A stretch of 64,000 nucleotides of DNA from Lates calcarifer (taxonomy: Eukaryota; Chordata; Actinopteri; Centropomidae), in assembly GCF_001640805.2 (NCBI RefSeq), contig NC_066852.1:12302194-12366193 (forward strand), read 5' to 3'. Numbering within the stretch: the first letter of the stretch is position 1; each line of letters starts with the position of its first letter. Both the position numbers and the translations under genes were made by a program. The notes under the pieces are model-generated. The model was not told the origin of the DNA and did no database searches. It worked only from the letters and a program-made list of their open reading frames with translations. Shown here in pieces: positions 35,649 through 47,300 of the stretch.

Positions 35649-38600
35649 ATGTATAGATATTTATTCCGGACTATTTTCACAGCTCGAAATTCTTCAGTCA
35701 GTGTCTTTGAGTCGAGTGTTTTACCAGCTAAATGCGACAAGGCTGCAGTTTTCAGGTGAGCGGAGACTGAGACCGAAACGGGACACAAGATCAACATGGC
35801 GTAACTAAATAACGTCTGTTAATATCCGCTACTTACTATTTGGGGAAGGATTTTAATGAGGAAAAAGTTGACTTTGCATACTCGAAAAACCTTGAGTGTC
35901 ATTTGTTTCCATAAAAACTTCAAAGCTGAGGGAGAGGCTGTTAGCTATTAGCTTACTTAACCTACACTGGTGGGGCGGGATATTTTGATTGACATTTCTT
36001 AGAGGTGCTCAGGTGCAACACTGGCAGGTCGTTTCCAGGATAACCTCTATATAAAGTTGCTATGAATCTGAAAAAGAAGAAAAATAATAGATGGTCCTAT
36101 CCATCCTCTCGGACAGGACAACCTCACATCTAATGACAGACATTCATGTTTTATATTCTTATTCTTGGCTATAATGGTCTGCACTTAACACAATAGTTCA
36201 CAGTCCATGCTGTATACAGTGATGAATATACTATCATAGCTGTAATAGCTTCTTAAATATGGTGACGTGTTGCTTTTCTGTGTCAGCCTTTCATAGTATG
36301 AATATCTGAATATCTTTGGTTTTTGGACTGTCAGACAAAATAACACTGGGGGAAGTCAGAATGGGCATTTCTCAATTTAATTCATTTTTAATCAACAATA
36401 TAAACAAGTTGCTAGTTGCAGTCCTACTCAGGCAGATTAAGAAGCAGATTTTTATTCTCTGGTATATGAATCTGGTGTTCAAAACAAACTCATATGTTCT
36501 GACCCCCATCAGGGGTGTGTCGCACCATATTATTGATGGTATAGGTTGAATCATTGTGGATGTGACAAGAATTTGTTAGATCAGGATATTAAAAATATTA
36601 CGGATTGTTATGCATTGTTACACCATGTACAGCAGCAATAAGCATGACAGAAAATAAAAGCAATGTTGATCCTGGCTTTGCTGTGGTTTAGTTAGTTCTG
36701 AAAAGAAAAGGACTTCTGTTTGGTGTGGGACGCCTTTGAATATGCAGCGTCAGATCCACAACAAACCACTGTAAACCAGTGTGAGAAGAATAGAAGAATA
36801 GCAAAAGGGGACAACACTATAAAGTCACTTCACCATCTTCACCAATCACACAGACACACACACACAGATCAGTGACCTGTGGGTTATTTGTTGTTGAAAA
36901 TAATAAAGTGTTTTATTACATTGTAATAAATATCATTTTGTGAAAAATCCGTTATATCATGATGTTATTCTAAGACAGTATTGTCCACTCCTAATAGTAA
37001 TTGTCATGTCTTGATATTGAATAGTTATTAATGTTCAACGTTCTGTGATCTTTTCTGATTCAGACCCACATGATGATTAACTGTGTTTTGCTCTTAACAT
37101 AGGATTGCAAATGGATGTGGAGTCAAAGCCATCAGCACAAGTTCAGTCAGGCTCTGTGAAAACAAAGACAATGTTGTCCTCTCTAAACACAATGAGAAAA
37201 CAAATGCAGATGAGAAGGCTGACCCAGCAGAGAGTCCGACTTTGGCTCCACAGAAAGCTGAAGATGACAGCAAAGTCATCAAGATGACCGAACAAAGGGA
37301 GGAGCCGGTGGTGTTAAAGACGGAGGATGGAAATGAACAGAATGTGGCAGAGCCAAAAAAAGAAAACACAGCAGCTAAGAGTGGGAAGGAGGGTCTCCTT
37401 GTACTTCTTGGAGCCATGAAGGTGGAAGTTACCAGTAAGAGGAAGCTCAACCTCTTGAAAGAGAAGCAGAATTATGCATTAAACCCCAAATTAAAGCCAG
37501 CCGCTATGGAGAGCACCATCAGTATGTTTCAGAAGGTGTCGGAGGAGGCTTCATCAAATATGTAAGGGGAAGGGGAGGGGTTTGACTCGTAGCTTGTGCT
37601 TGTAAAATGTGACATTTATTTTGCATCCTTGTCTTGGGAGAATATCAGAAGCTTTAGTCTCTCTTCATTCACTGATTCACTCTGCATGGTGTTTTCCAGT
37701 AAAACCCTGGACCCTGAACTGGTAGCAGCCGCATCTGCTGCTGCCTCCACCCTGCCTAACAGCAGCCAGGCTGAGTCTGAGCTGCTGCAGCAACTGAGGC
37801 AGCACGAGGCCATCACTGATGCTCAGAGCAAAGGGGACATGAGCAACCTCGGGTATGTGTCCTGGAATCCAGTGTATAGGTCTCCAGTGTATGAATGTTA
37901 ATAGAATGAATGGGACATGTCTTTTCTTTTTTAGTTCCTGGAAAATGGAAAATAAAAGGTCTGATTCCCATATAATAAACATTAATCCAACTATATTTTC
38001 TCAGAGGAATTATTGCTGACATGAAAGTGGCAAAGAAACCCCAGCAACAGAAGGCCCGGGGGCCTAATCCTATCTACTTTGATGAAGACGGGCGAGAAAA
38101 CACACCAAAGGGAGGAATCACTGCTGAGCTGGATGGTGTTTGGAAAAGGTAAATACATCCATCACATCTTTACTCACATAGTTTTTGAGATGGACTGTGT
38201 TTTAAATGCGTGTTTTATTTTTTTTTTTTAGGAGGATCTTGCTCAGTGGGAAAAGACTTAACATCTTCTCCCCCACTACTGACAAAGATGTTGAATCAAC
38301 ACCTGGTAATGATGAATTTAGATTTTTCTGTAAATACCCTTCTATTATTATTGACTATGTTTTCTTACAGTGGATTACTTATGGTATTTTGATCCTTAGA
38401 AATATTTTAAGGGAGTGTTTTCCTAAATTTCTGTCACTCCTGCTCAGGCTGATAAAATATGTTGCCTAACACAAACCGTTGTAAAGAGAATAGAGCTTCA
38501 TTAATGCTTATTGTCATGGGATATTGTCGTGCAGTTTGTCTCAGTTTCTCTTAAATAACCTCACCTCACAAAATCTTTTGGTTTTAACTTCATTGGTATA

Positions 38601-39103
38601 TTTGCTAATAATGCTGGTGTCATATTTTCAGCACGACCAACTTTATGGGACGTGGACTTTGCTAATCAGTTGTCTATGTCAATTGACCACATGCCCCGCA
38701 ATGGGCTCGAGGAGATGATCCAGTGGACAAAAGAGGGGAAAATGTGGTCGTACCCAATCAATAATGAAGATGGTGAGTAATGAATGCTGTGTCTGTGTTC
38801 AGTATATATATATAGAGAGAAAAAATAAAGTTTGGCCCCTGATATTATCTTCATGCTCTTACGTCAGGCTTGGAGGAGGAAGCCAGCGTCCCATTCCATG
38901 AGCATATCTTCTTAGAGAAACACCTGGAGGAGGGTTTCCCCCGCCAGGGACCAGTGCGCCACTTCATGGAGCTGGTGGTGGCCGGTTTGTCCAAAAACCC
39001 CCACCTGACTGTCCAACAGAAGAAGGAACACATTTCCTGGTTCAGAGACTACTTCCATCAAAAAGAGGACGTCCTAAAGGAGGCTGATATTCATCTAAAT
39101 TAA
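35649..39103 (+). CDS. mrps31: Mitochondrial small ribosomal subunit protein mS31
   Basis: Seven exons: 35649-35755, 37103-37561, 37700-37852, 38005-38148, 38232-38305, 38632-38772 and 38868-39103. They join in frame to 437 residues, somewhat longer than human MRPS31 (395); most excess is in a low-complexity charged segment in exon 2. The N-terminus [20 protein letters not shown] is an arginine-bearing, acid-free stretch fitting a mitochondrial presequence. The conserved C-terminal region runs from [20 protein letters not shown] through [37 protein letters not shown] and [19 protein letters not shown] to the stop. The last exon carries the strongest match. It belongs to the mitochondrial 28S subunit. 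It shares a promoter with taf6 and is followed by foxo1, as next to human FOXO1 on 13q14. Confidence 0.95.
36240..36425 (+). repeat. Dispersed fish repeat in mrps31 intron 1 (copy 2)
   Basis: Shares TGAATATCTTTGGTTTTTGG and ACTGTCAGACAAAATAACA with the copy at 33860-34105. It continues into the later part of the element (GGGCATTTCTCAATTT, then TTGCTAGTTGCAGTCCTAC). Non-coding. Confidence 0.65.
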
Positions 39104-41100
39104 ACATCGGACAATTTAATACTTTTCCAGCATTTGTTCAGTGTGAACAAACAAAAGGAAGACCCATTTTCTCAGCACGATTTCACAACCATGAATATCA
39201 TTACCCATACAGTTGAACAGGTTCCAACAGAACCCTGTTTAGATTTCTTGACTCTTCCATGAGGCCTGGCAGAGCAGACTGGTATAAAGTCTGTGTCACA
39301 GTGTCAAACATTGTACAGTATCTACTGTTTGTAAAATGTTGATCAGACCAGAGAATCTCTGTTTAATCACTTCAACACTGGCATGTCACACCGTGGAGGA
39401 AAACTATACAGGAAGAATGTGAAATTTTGATGACAGAAGTGCGTGTACAAAGTATACAATCAATATAAAGCAGTAAAGATACAGTCATGGCTTTTTGCGT
39501 ATTTCAGTCGCCTAAATCTATCACTGGTCATTTGTTTACACTGTAATTGCGTAGACCAATTCTAATACAGGCAGTTAACAGGCTACATTGTGTTGCTAGT
39601 GGAGTGATACAATTATATAAAGAGACATTTTGAATTTAAGTGACGTGGACATTAAATTTGTTACAGAAATAACTGTCAGTAATAGTCAGGTCAGTGCAGT
39701 AGTTTTTGTGGTATGCAGGTGTATTAAGTGATGGTCAAAAATGTTATTATACTAACTTTATAAAAAAAAGTTATACAAAACTAAAGCTTTTATATAAATG
39801 CATGTTTACAGATTAGGTTGCACATACAAAAACAGCAGACTGTTAAATTTGATGGACTGATAAAGACCCTCACATTCAAAGAAAATAAGTTTGATCAAAA
39901 TATTTATCGTATTCTTTCACTGTCAGGGGTCGTGCAAACAGCTGTGATCATGATTAATGGTGTTTTTCCAGGCTGGCTGTGGAAAAAGTATAACGTTTGC
40001 TCAGCATTCAGGAGCTCAGATCTGTGTTACGGTAGGAGCGTAATTAGACCTTGAACCTCCTGCCCTTTGTGAGGGAAGTGCTTATAAAGTTAAAAAACAT
40101 GTTAACAATGTACCACACAGATCCCTCCTGGTCTAAAAACACCCTTGGCAATCCATTGTCTGAGAAAGTGTGGAAACTGAGAGCTTGACATTTTTAAGTG
40201 CCTCATTTCCACATTTTGTTCACTTTTCCTTAAACACTGCCGGGATTGGCATGATAAGATGTTGGCAACACTCTCCTTACTTGTATATGTGCGGACTGTA
40301 TGAAATACTGAAAAAAAATGTTTTTGTGGAAAGACACCTGGTCCTGCTCAGAATGTTCTTATATGCAAATAACCCACTAGATGGCACTACTCATAGCAAT
40401 GCAGTACTGTGATCGACTAGTTGTATTAAGTAGTATGGTAAGAGTAGATATGATTGTCCAACCTATAACCAGCCTGTCTAAGTGTCACAACATGTAGTAA
40501 AAGAATGGTTGTGTTGTGGATATCAAAATCACATGTAACGGGCCAAAAACGCCAACTGATGGCTGAACTGTTTATGAAAATTAGACTATATATGGAAAAT
40601 ATCCAATTACACGATGGAAACATGTTACTAAAAATAGCGCATCTGTTCAGAGATTTTACTATGAAAATCACGAGGGACAAAGTTTGCTATTCAGAAAAAT
40701 CTTTCTCTGATGGTCACATGGGGACAGCGTCTCTAAAAGCGCATGAGGGAGTTTGCATGTTCCTCCACATCTAAGGTGCATTTAGGTGCCGTCAAAATGC
40801 GTTGGAATGACAAGAGAAGTAATTGGTAAAAAAAAAATTTATAATCACAGAGTTGTGGTGGAAAGAACAGAGCAACAAACTAGCCACTGATGAAACTTGT
40901 TTATTCATGAAGAGTATATAAATGTGCCAGTTATTAATAGTCTAATCAATTATCCAAGTTCGACGACAAATTCTAGAAGAAGAAGAAATAAAGTGCACAT
41001 GCGATGCATATCTGATTTCAAACAGGGTATAACTGGGTGTGATTTCCAGCCAAAGAGCGCTTGAATGCGTCGTCAAGTTGTGAAACCCAGACGACGGAGC
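39104..41100. other. mrps31 3' UTR and mrps31-foxo1 intergenic DNA; no gene supported
   Basis: AT-rich, with no strong AATAAA close to the mrps31 stop. An ORF at 40505-40774 has no recognisable domain or splice partner and shows no family resemblance. From about 41100 to the foxo1 start codon composition shifts towards CG-bearing sequence, likely the foxo1 promoter and 5' UTR. Confidence 0.45.
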
Positions 41101-41395
41101 CTGTGAGTGGGCCGTGAAGGCAGCACCAGACACTGTACTACTTGTTAACACTGACAGAGCGGCAGACTTGAGAGCTGCAACTAGTCGGTGCAGGATGGTG
41201 TGAACTTCTGTGAAGACCTTGAACGAAACTATTCTCCGACTTTTAAATTCCAGACCTCTCTTATCTTCTCTGGCTCTGTACTGGGATCTGCTGCGTGAAC
41301 GCAGCGTTTTTATATTTTTACCCGTGTGAGTTTTTTTCCCATCAGTTTCTTTAAGTGAGCGTCTATGTGACAGTAAGCTCTGGTTTGACCCTGAC
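41101..41395 (+). promoter_or_regulatory. Probable foxo1 5' UTR / proximal promoter
   Basis: About 300 bases directly upstream of the foxo1 ATG. It contains scattered CG dinucleotides and a TTTTTATATTTTTACCC stretch (41308-41324). Assignment is by position; the transcription start was not determined. Confidence 0.4.
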
Positions 41396-44300
41396 ATGGC
41401 TGAGGTACCGCCACCACAAACACAGCCGGTCGAAATAGACCCGGACTTTGAGCCTCTTTCTCGCCCGCGTTCGTGCACTTGGCCGTTGCCCCGACCGGAG
41501 CTTATCGACCCGGCCGGCTCCAACACATCCTCCCCGGCACCGTCGGTGCAGCAGGAGCCGGGAGGAAACACCGAGTTCATCAGTAACCTCGGCTTGTTGG
41601 AGGAGGACTATGAAGAGTACACGGAGCAGAAACCGCCAGTCCCCTGTAACGATTTTCAGTGTCGGGACGGAAACTGTGCGCATCTACATCACCACCATCA
41701 CCACCACCACCACCGCCTCCATCACCTTCAGCACCAGCAGCAGCTCCCGGGTCCGCAGCTGCCGCCTCAGCAGCAACAGGTGCCTCCTCCCGGCGTCGCG
41801 CCCCTGAGCGGCTCCGGCCAGAGGAAGAGCAGCCACAGCTCGTCCCGTCGTAACGCCTGGGGGAACATGTCGTACGCTGACCTGATTACCAAGGCGATAG
41901 ACAGCTCACCTGAGAAGAGGCTGACACTGTCTCAGATTTACGACTGGATGGTGAAGAGTGTGCCTTACTTCAAGGATAAAGGAGACAGTAATAGCTCCGC
42001 GGGCTGGAAGGTGAGTGTCTGCGTGCACGCGAGGGCTTATGTGTATGTGTGTGCACGCGCGCACGTGAGCATCCAGTTGTTTAGGATGAACCTGAGATGG
42101 TTGATATTTTTATCTTGTAACTCTTTTTACTCTTAGATCACCAATCAAACCAAAAGTAAGAACATCAACACACAGTGTAGTTGGGACTGGGAAAAAATGG
42201 CACGAAAAGGCCTAAGAGCTCATTTCAGATTTTTAAAGAGAACAATAAATGACTCCTTTGTTATGTTGTGAATATAGGCTGCAAGTGTCGAGTGTCAGTA
42301 CTGTTCAAAAGACTCAGTTACTGATCCCTGATCTGCTCCACATAACATGCAGTAAGTGGAAAAGTGCAGAGACTGAAGGACACAAACATTGTGATGTCAG
42401 ATCTGCATCAGTGTCTGCCTGCACTGATGCACCTTTAACTTTTTACACATTAAGAAAGAAAGAGCAAAGTTCTAGAAATGCTGGAGATTTTGTCCATCAT
42501 GTAGTGGATTACAGATTCATTCATAGTCTGTAGCAAAATATAACAAATCACTCTCAAACTCTCAACACAGACATTACAAAAATGTCTCCATCCTACTCTG
42601 CTGAGTATAGGAAACATAGGGATTAATATCCTTTTAAGGTGATGTTACAGTAAGAAAATCACAGGTGGCTGAATTCTAGTCATTTTGTTATTAGTAACAC
42701 TTGTGTTTTTCCGTACCCCACAGTCAGTGATGTCACAGCAATTGTTTTCTATCAGCTGCCGACAGCAGAATACCTGGTGTGTGTGATCACTCGCTGTGAT
42801 GTGAGTCAGTCGGACATGACTGAGAAATTTAAACCACAGAGAGAGACAACTTTTCTGACCTATGATCACATCTATACAACTTATCACTGTCCACTCATTA
42901 TGTGCGCAGGCAGCACAGATAAGTGCGTGGTTTCACACAGAGTATTGCACTACTCAAATCAACCAGTCACCTCTACCACAGTAGAGTACAATCAGAGCTC
43001 TGCAGACACCATTTTTCCCCACTGGTTTAAGTTCTGAACTCATATCTCCGGATAATATTGATCATACATTAGAAATGACTAGTCATAATAATAATGGACA
43101 GGACAGGAAAAAAATCTTTTAATTTCTCCCATCTCAGAGAAGGAAGTGTAATATTTTCTCTTGTGTGATAAGGTTAAAAAATGAACCATGAGCATGGTTT
43201 CAGAATTGTTCAATGGTTAATCTGAAATATGACAACTGAACTTTGGCATCTCCGTAACCTTTGAAGTTTTGGAGTGGTTTCCTCTGTCAGCGGTAGCACA
43301 CGCCTCTCTGCTGTGTCAGTGAGGAAACGTACGGCTCTAAAGCAGCAGAGCACTAGCCAGCATGTGTGAATGTAAACATCCCTTACGCCTGCCTGAGAAT
43401 GTTTCTCTTTGTAGAGGCCTGAAGAGGCGCGCTGTAAAAATAATGTTAAGTATGGAGAATACTGAAGGCATCAGGAAGGTGTGGCAGGTAGTCTTCAGTT
43501 TTATTACGCACCTGTCAACCAGGTGTCGGAAAACAGGGTTTGACTGAGGAGAGGGATGCAGATTAACATACTCAGATATGCCTTTTCCTATCCTTAAAAA
43601 ACTCAGTGGGAACAGTCTTTCCACTATTACCACAAAACACACTGACTCATGGTCTATGCAGCATTTCCACAGTCATAGAAAACTCAGTACCATCCTGAAA
43701 TCTGAAAGCTGTGGAAACGTATTGGAAATATTTAGTGCGAGGGACAAGTTGGAAAAGCATTTAATGCCCGCACAAACACGTTAACCCAGGTCTTGATACT
43801 GTCTCACCAGGTGAGGTGAAATTAGTCATGAAGGATAGAAATGAGCTGAGCAGCCAGAGTAGCTCAATGATGCACCCAAAAGTAGGGACTAATTAAAACC
43901 TACACACATAACTAAATCTGAGTCAAATTCATAGTTGAGCTTGCAGCTCTTCCTGTAACCCCTGTGTCCTCGTGAGACGTAATTTTGAAGTTATGTCAGG
44001 AAATGCCTTTGTGGACCTCAATCAAATATAGTTTCCATTGTTTAACACCCCCACGTAAAAAGCTTGATCACAGCTTGTATTATGACTTATGGCTCTGCAA
44101 AACCACCCTTTCCTCCTTTTCTTAGTCTTTCTGCAAGTCTTCTACTGCACTTTCTTAAATATAGGTGCACTGGCTGGTGGGAATGCAGACAAATATTGTT
44201 TGGGGGGAGTTTTTGTCACAAAGGCAGCATGGAGTAAACTGTTCGGAGGTAACCTGACAATAACAGGAGGCGACACAAACATCTCAATCAGTGTTGGGGA

Positions 44301-47300
44301 GTGTGTCGGAGGGGAAGGCGCTGGGAGAAGGGGATGCTGGGAACAACGTCAAACATCCTCCATTCCTGAGCTGTGCGCTCATATCTTTGTGTTCCTGTCT
44401 TCTAGAGTTTCCTCAGCGGATGCTACGGCTTGGAGAAAGGGATTGCTGCTCTTTATCCTATCGCTTCCTTTTGTGCCCTCTCTCTGGCCTTTTGCTGAAG
44501 GTGTTTGTGTTTGTTCAAGAGACGCTCGGGTTGTTTGGAGAATTAGAGACTTGTCAGTTTTAAGGCCAACGTTACGTAGCACCAAGGTCTGTAAACTATG
44601 GGACTGATCCCTGCAGCTCTTTGAATGACATACCTTTTTGCAGGTCTAAGCCCCAGTCTTCTGAGTGCATCATTTACAGAGGAGGTGATGGTAGAGGAGC
44701 ATGAGGTACTGCTATCTAATGATACATTTCAGATTTGCATATCCCATGATTTTCTGGTGTTGCTGGTGACTTAGTACATCATTAGCACAATCAGCATGAC
44801 TGTTAACTTGGATAATTTTCCACCCTGTGATCCCCATTTAGCTTGAGAGAGCTTTGGGTCCATGTAATCATGACCTTTATGTTCTCTCATTAAACTGTGT
44901 AATAAAAGCAACTGTTGATGTTGCAAAATTTGGGGAAAAAAAGCCTCTCACATTTTCAAATTATTGATCATATATTGATCTTATTGTTTTGCCATTATAA
45001 ACACACACCTGTGTGCAAATTTTGGAAAAATTATAGATGACCTCTGATTTACTGCTGAAATAATGTAGAGAGCGCTTAGTCAATCATATGTTGGAGGAAA
45101 AAGGGATTGACATAGGAACTCTGTACCCTGTACTGCAGTAGCCCAGTAGCTTTGAAGTGCCACAGTGAGATGATGTGCTGGGCACATACCATGAACTGAC
45201 ATTAGTGTGAATCCAGCTGATGATCTTTTATTCCTTGTTAATTATTCTTCTTTGTTCACAGAGCGCTATGCAAACACCCATTTCATCAAAGACAGCAGCT
45301 CCAGCCTGTTGATCTTTGATATGAAATCAACACATCTCTACTTCAACCCCTGCATTCCTAAATGTTGGCATGCTCGCCGGGCCTTGGAACCACCGGCTAA
45401 TAGTTATTTTTACACTTTCCTGTTAAAAAAACACGACGGTCCCCCCACAATGAACTATGATGCATTTCCTGCCGAGTGGATGGAAAACAGTACCATGTGT
45501 TAACATCCCCGCCCTGCAAAACATGAGGGTCAGGGCTGGAAAAAGAGAAGTTACCAATGGGAGAGACCATATATGGCCCATGTTTGTGCATCTAATTCTA
45601 CATGAAGTCAGTTTATTCCATTTCAGTCGCTCCCACCACATGGTAAAAGAAATCACCAGTCTGCTTTATAAAGTTTTGTGTCAAATGCTGGCCTTTGTGT
45701 TGACTTTAGAATCCACATGCATGCTTGTGAGCCTTGATTGTAGTGACAGACTGAGATAAGCCAGAGACCTCATGGTGGGTGGAGGGTATTGAGTTTGAAC
45801 CTCAGTGATTACACAGCCCCACCTAGAAAACTGAAGGTGGGCGGAGGGCAGGATGGGGGCGATGCTGGTTCTGCTAGAGCTTCCTGTCCCCCTTGTGTTG
45901 TGGAGACTCTTTTTGTTTTCCCTCCGAAAATGCTGTGTAGCAGTTCAGTTATCACGATGCCTTTGCTACGGGAGAGGGCCCCTACCAACTGGGAGGACTG
46001 GTTCCCCTGGGATATTAATGTGTGTATGAGTGGTAGTGTGCAGCATGCAAGGTACTTTACCATCTTACTGTCAGTGCCACTGTTTTTCTCAGTGAACTGT
46101 GACCTTAAATAATGGAACAGGAAGTAGCACCCCTGAGTTTAACTGGCAGTGAGGGCCTGAGGCATTCATTTCAAAACATGTAAATTGTGAGAAAGTATCT
46201 TACCTACCTTTTTGAACTATTATAAAGATTATGAAGTGTGTTAAAGGTTTTGTAGTGCAACACAGATCTGAGACAGGTTGGGTATTTTTATACCAGTGCT
46301 TAATGGATGAATGGAAAGTTTTGGTCGCCGCCTGTAGTAATGTTTGCAATGGCTGCCTGTTGCAAAGCAGTTTATCTTACTATATCATCTAGCATGGGTG
46401 TCATAGGGGCCCCTTCACTGTAAATCAGTAGCCTGTTGATTGTGCTGTCTGGTCCCTAATGTTTGCATATGACCACTGTGGAAACTAGTGACAGACAACA
46501 CTGACAGTATTTATTCAGGATGAGATGAGCTGCTCAGTGGAAAAGCTTACTCTACGTCCATTTGAACAACATCTCCCAGATGAAGTGACAGCTGATGAAA
46601 ATGCCCACTAGCGGAACTGCAGAGTTGGCAAAATGCAAACAACCATGCAGCCCAGGTTGAGTGCAAGTTACTTGAAAAGCTAAGGTAACGCGCATGTGGC
46701 TTCAGCTACACCTACACTGAACAAGTATCAGATGAATTGTCATGAAATTTTGCAGAGGCATTCATGGTCCCCAGAGGATGAATATCAATGGACTTTGGTG
46801 TCCCCCAACTCTTCCTCTGGCACCAATATAATTTTGAGTGAAATGTTTTGATAACTTTCAGATGGTATGACGTGAGATGCTGCCAATGGGTCTCAGTGAC
46901 CTCTTCCAGGGGATTTCCCCTGGGAATCCCCTGTGCCACCTTTGAGTCTGGTATCCAGTTTGTATGACACAACCATGTAAAAGTAATAACATTCACATCG
47001 GCCTCAGACGGACTTCACACATGGTGCTTATTAGCAATTGGCACCAATGCTAATGCTGCAAACCTAGGATTTGAACACTGTAAACATTATACCTGCTAAA
47101 CAGCATGTTATCATTACCATTGTAGGCATGTTAGCATGCTGACGTTAGCATTCAGTTCAAAGCACCATCATGCCTACAAATATAGCCTCACAGACCTGCT
47201 AGCATGGCTATAGACTATTCAAAGTAGTCTATTAAATAGAAAGGGAATTCTCTTTTTTAAAAGTTTTACTTCATCTTTTTTAATAGAGTAAAGGTTTTTT

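Noticed and set aside
40505..40774. 89-codon frame between mrps31 and foxo1
   Set aside because: No domain, no splice link; possibly part of an unrecognised repeat.
40942..41580. 212-codon open frame on the minus strand at the foxo1 start
   Set aside because: Antisense to the foxo1 5' UTR and N-terminal coding sequence; low complexity, no family match.
44089..44607. 172-codon frame with a hydrophobic, signal-peptide-like start inside foxo1 intron 1
   Set aside because: No recognised domain after the start, no splice partner, no upstream promoter signals; probably chance, although transcript data could overturn this.
45207..45503. 98-codon frame in foxo1 intron 1
   Set aside because: Composition and sequence resemble no protein family; no flanking splice sites with matching phase.
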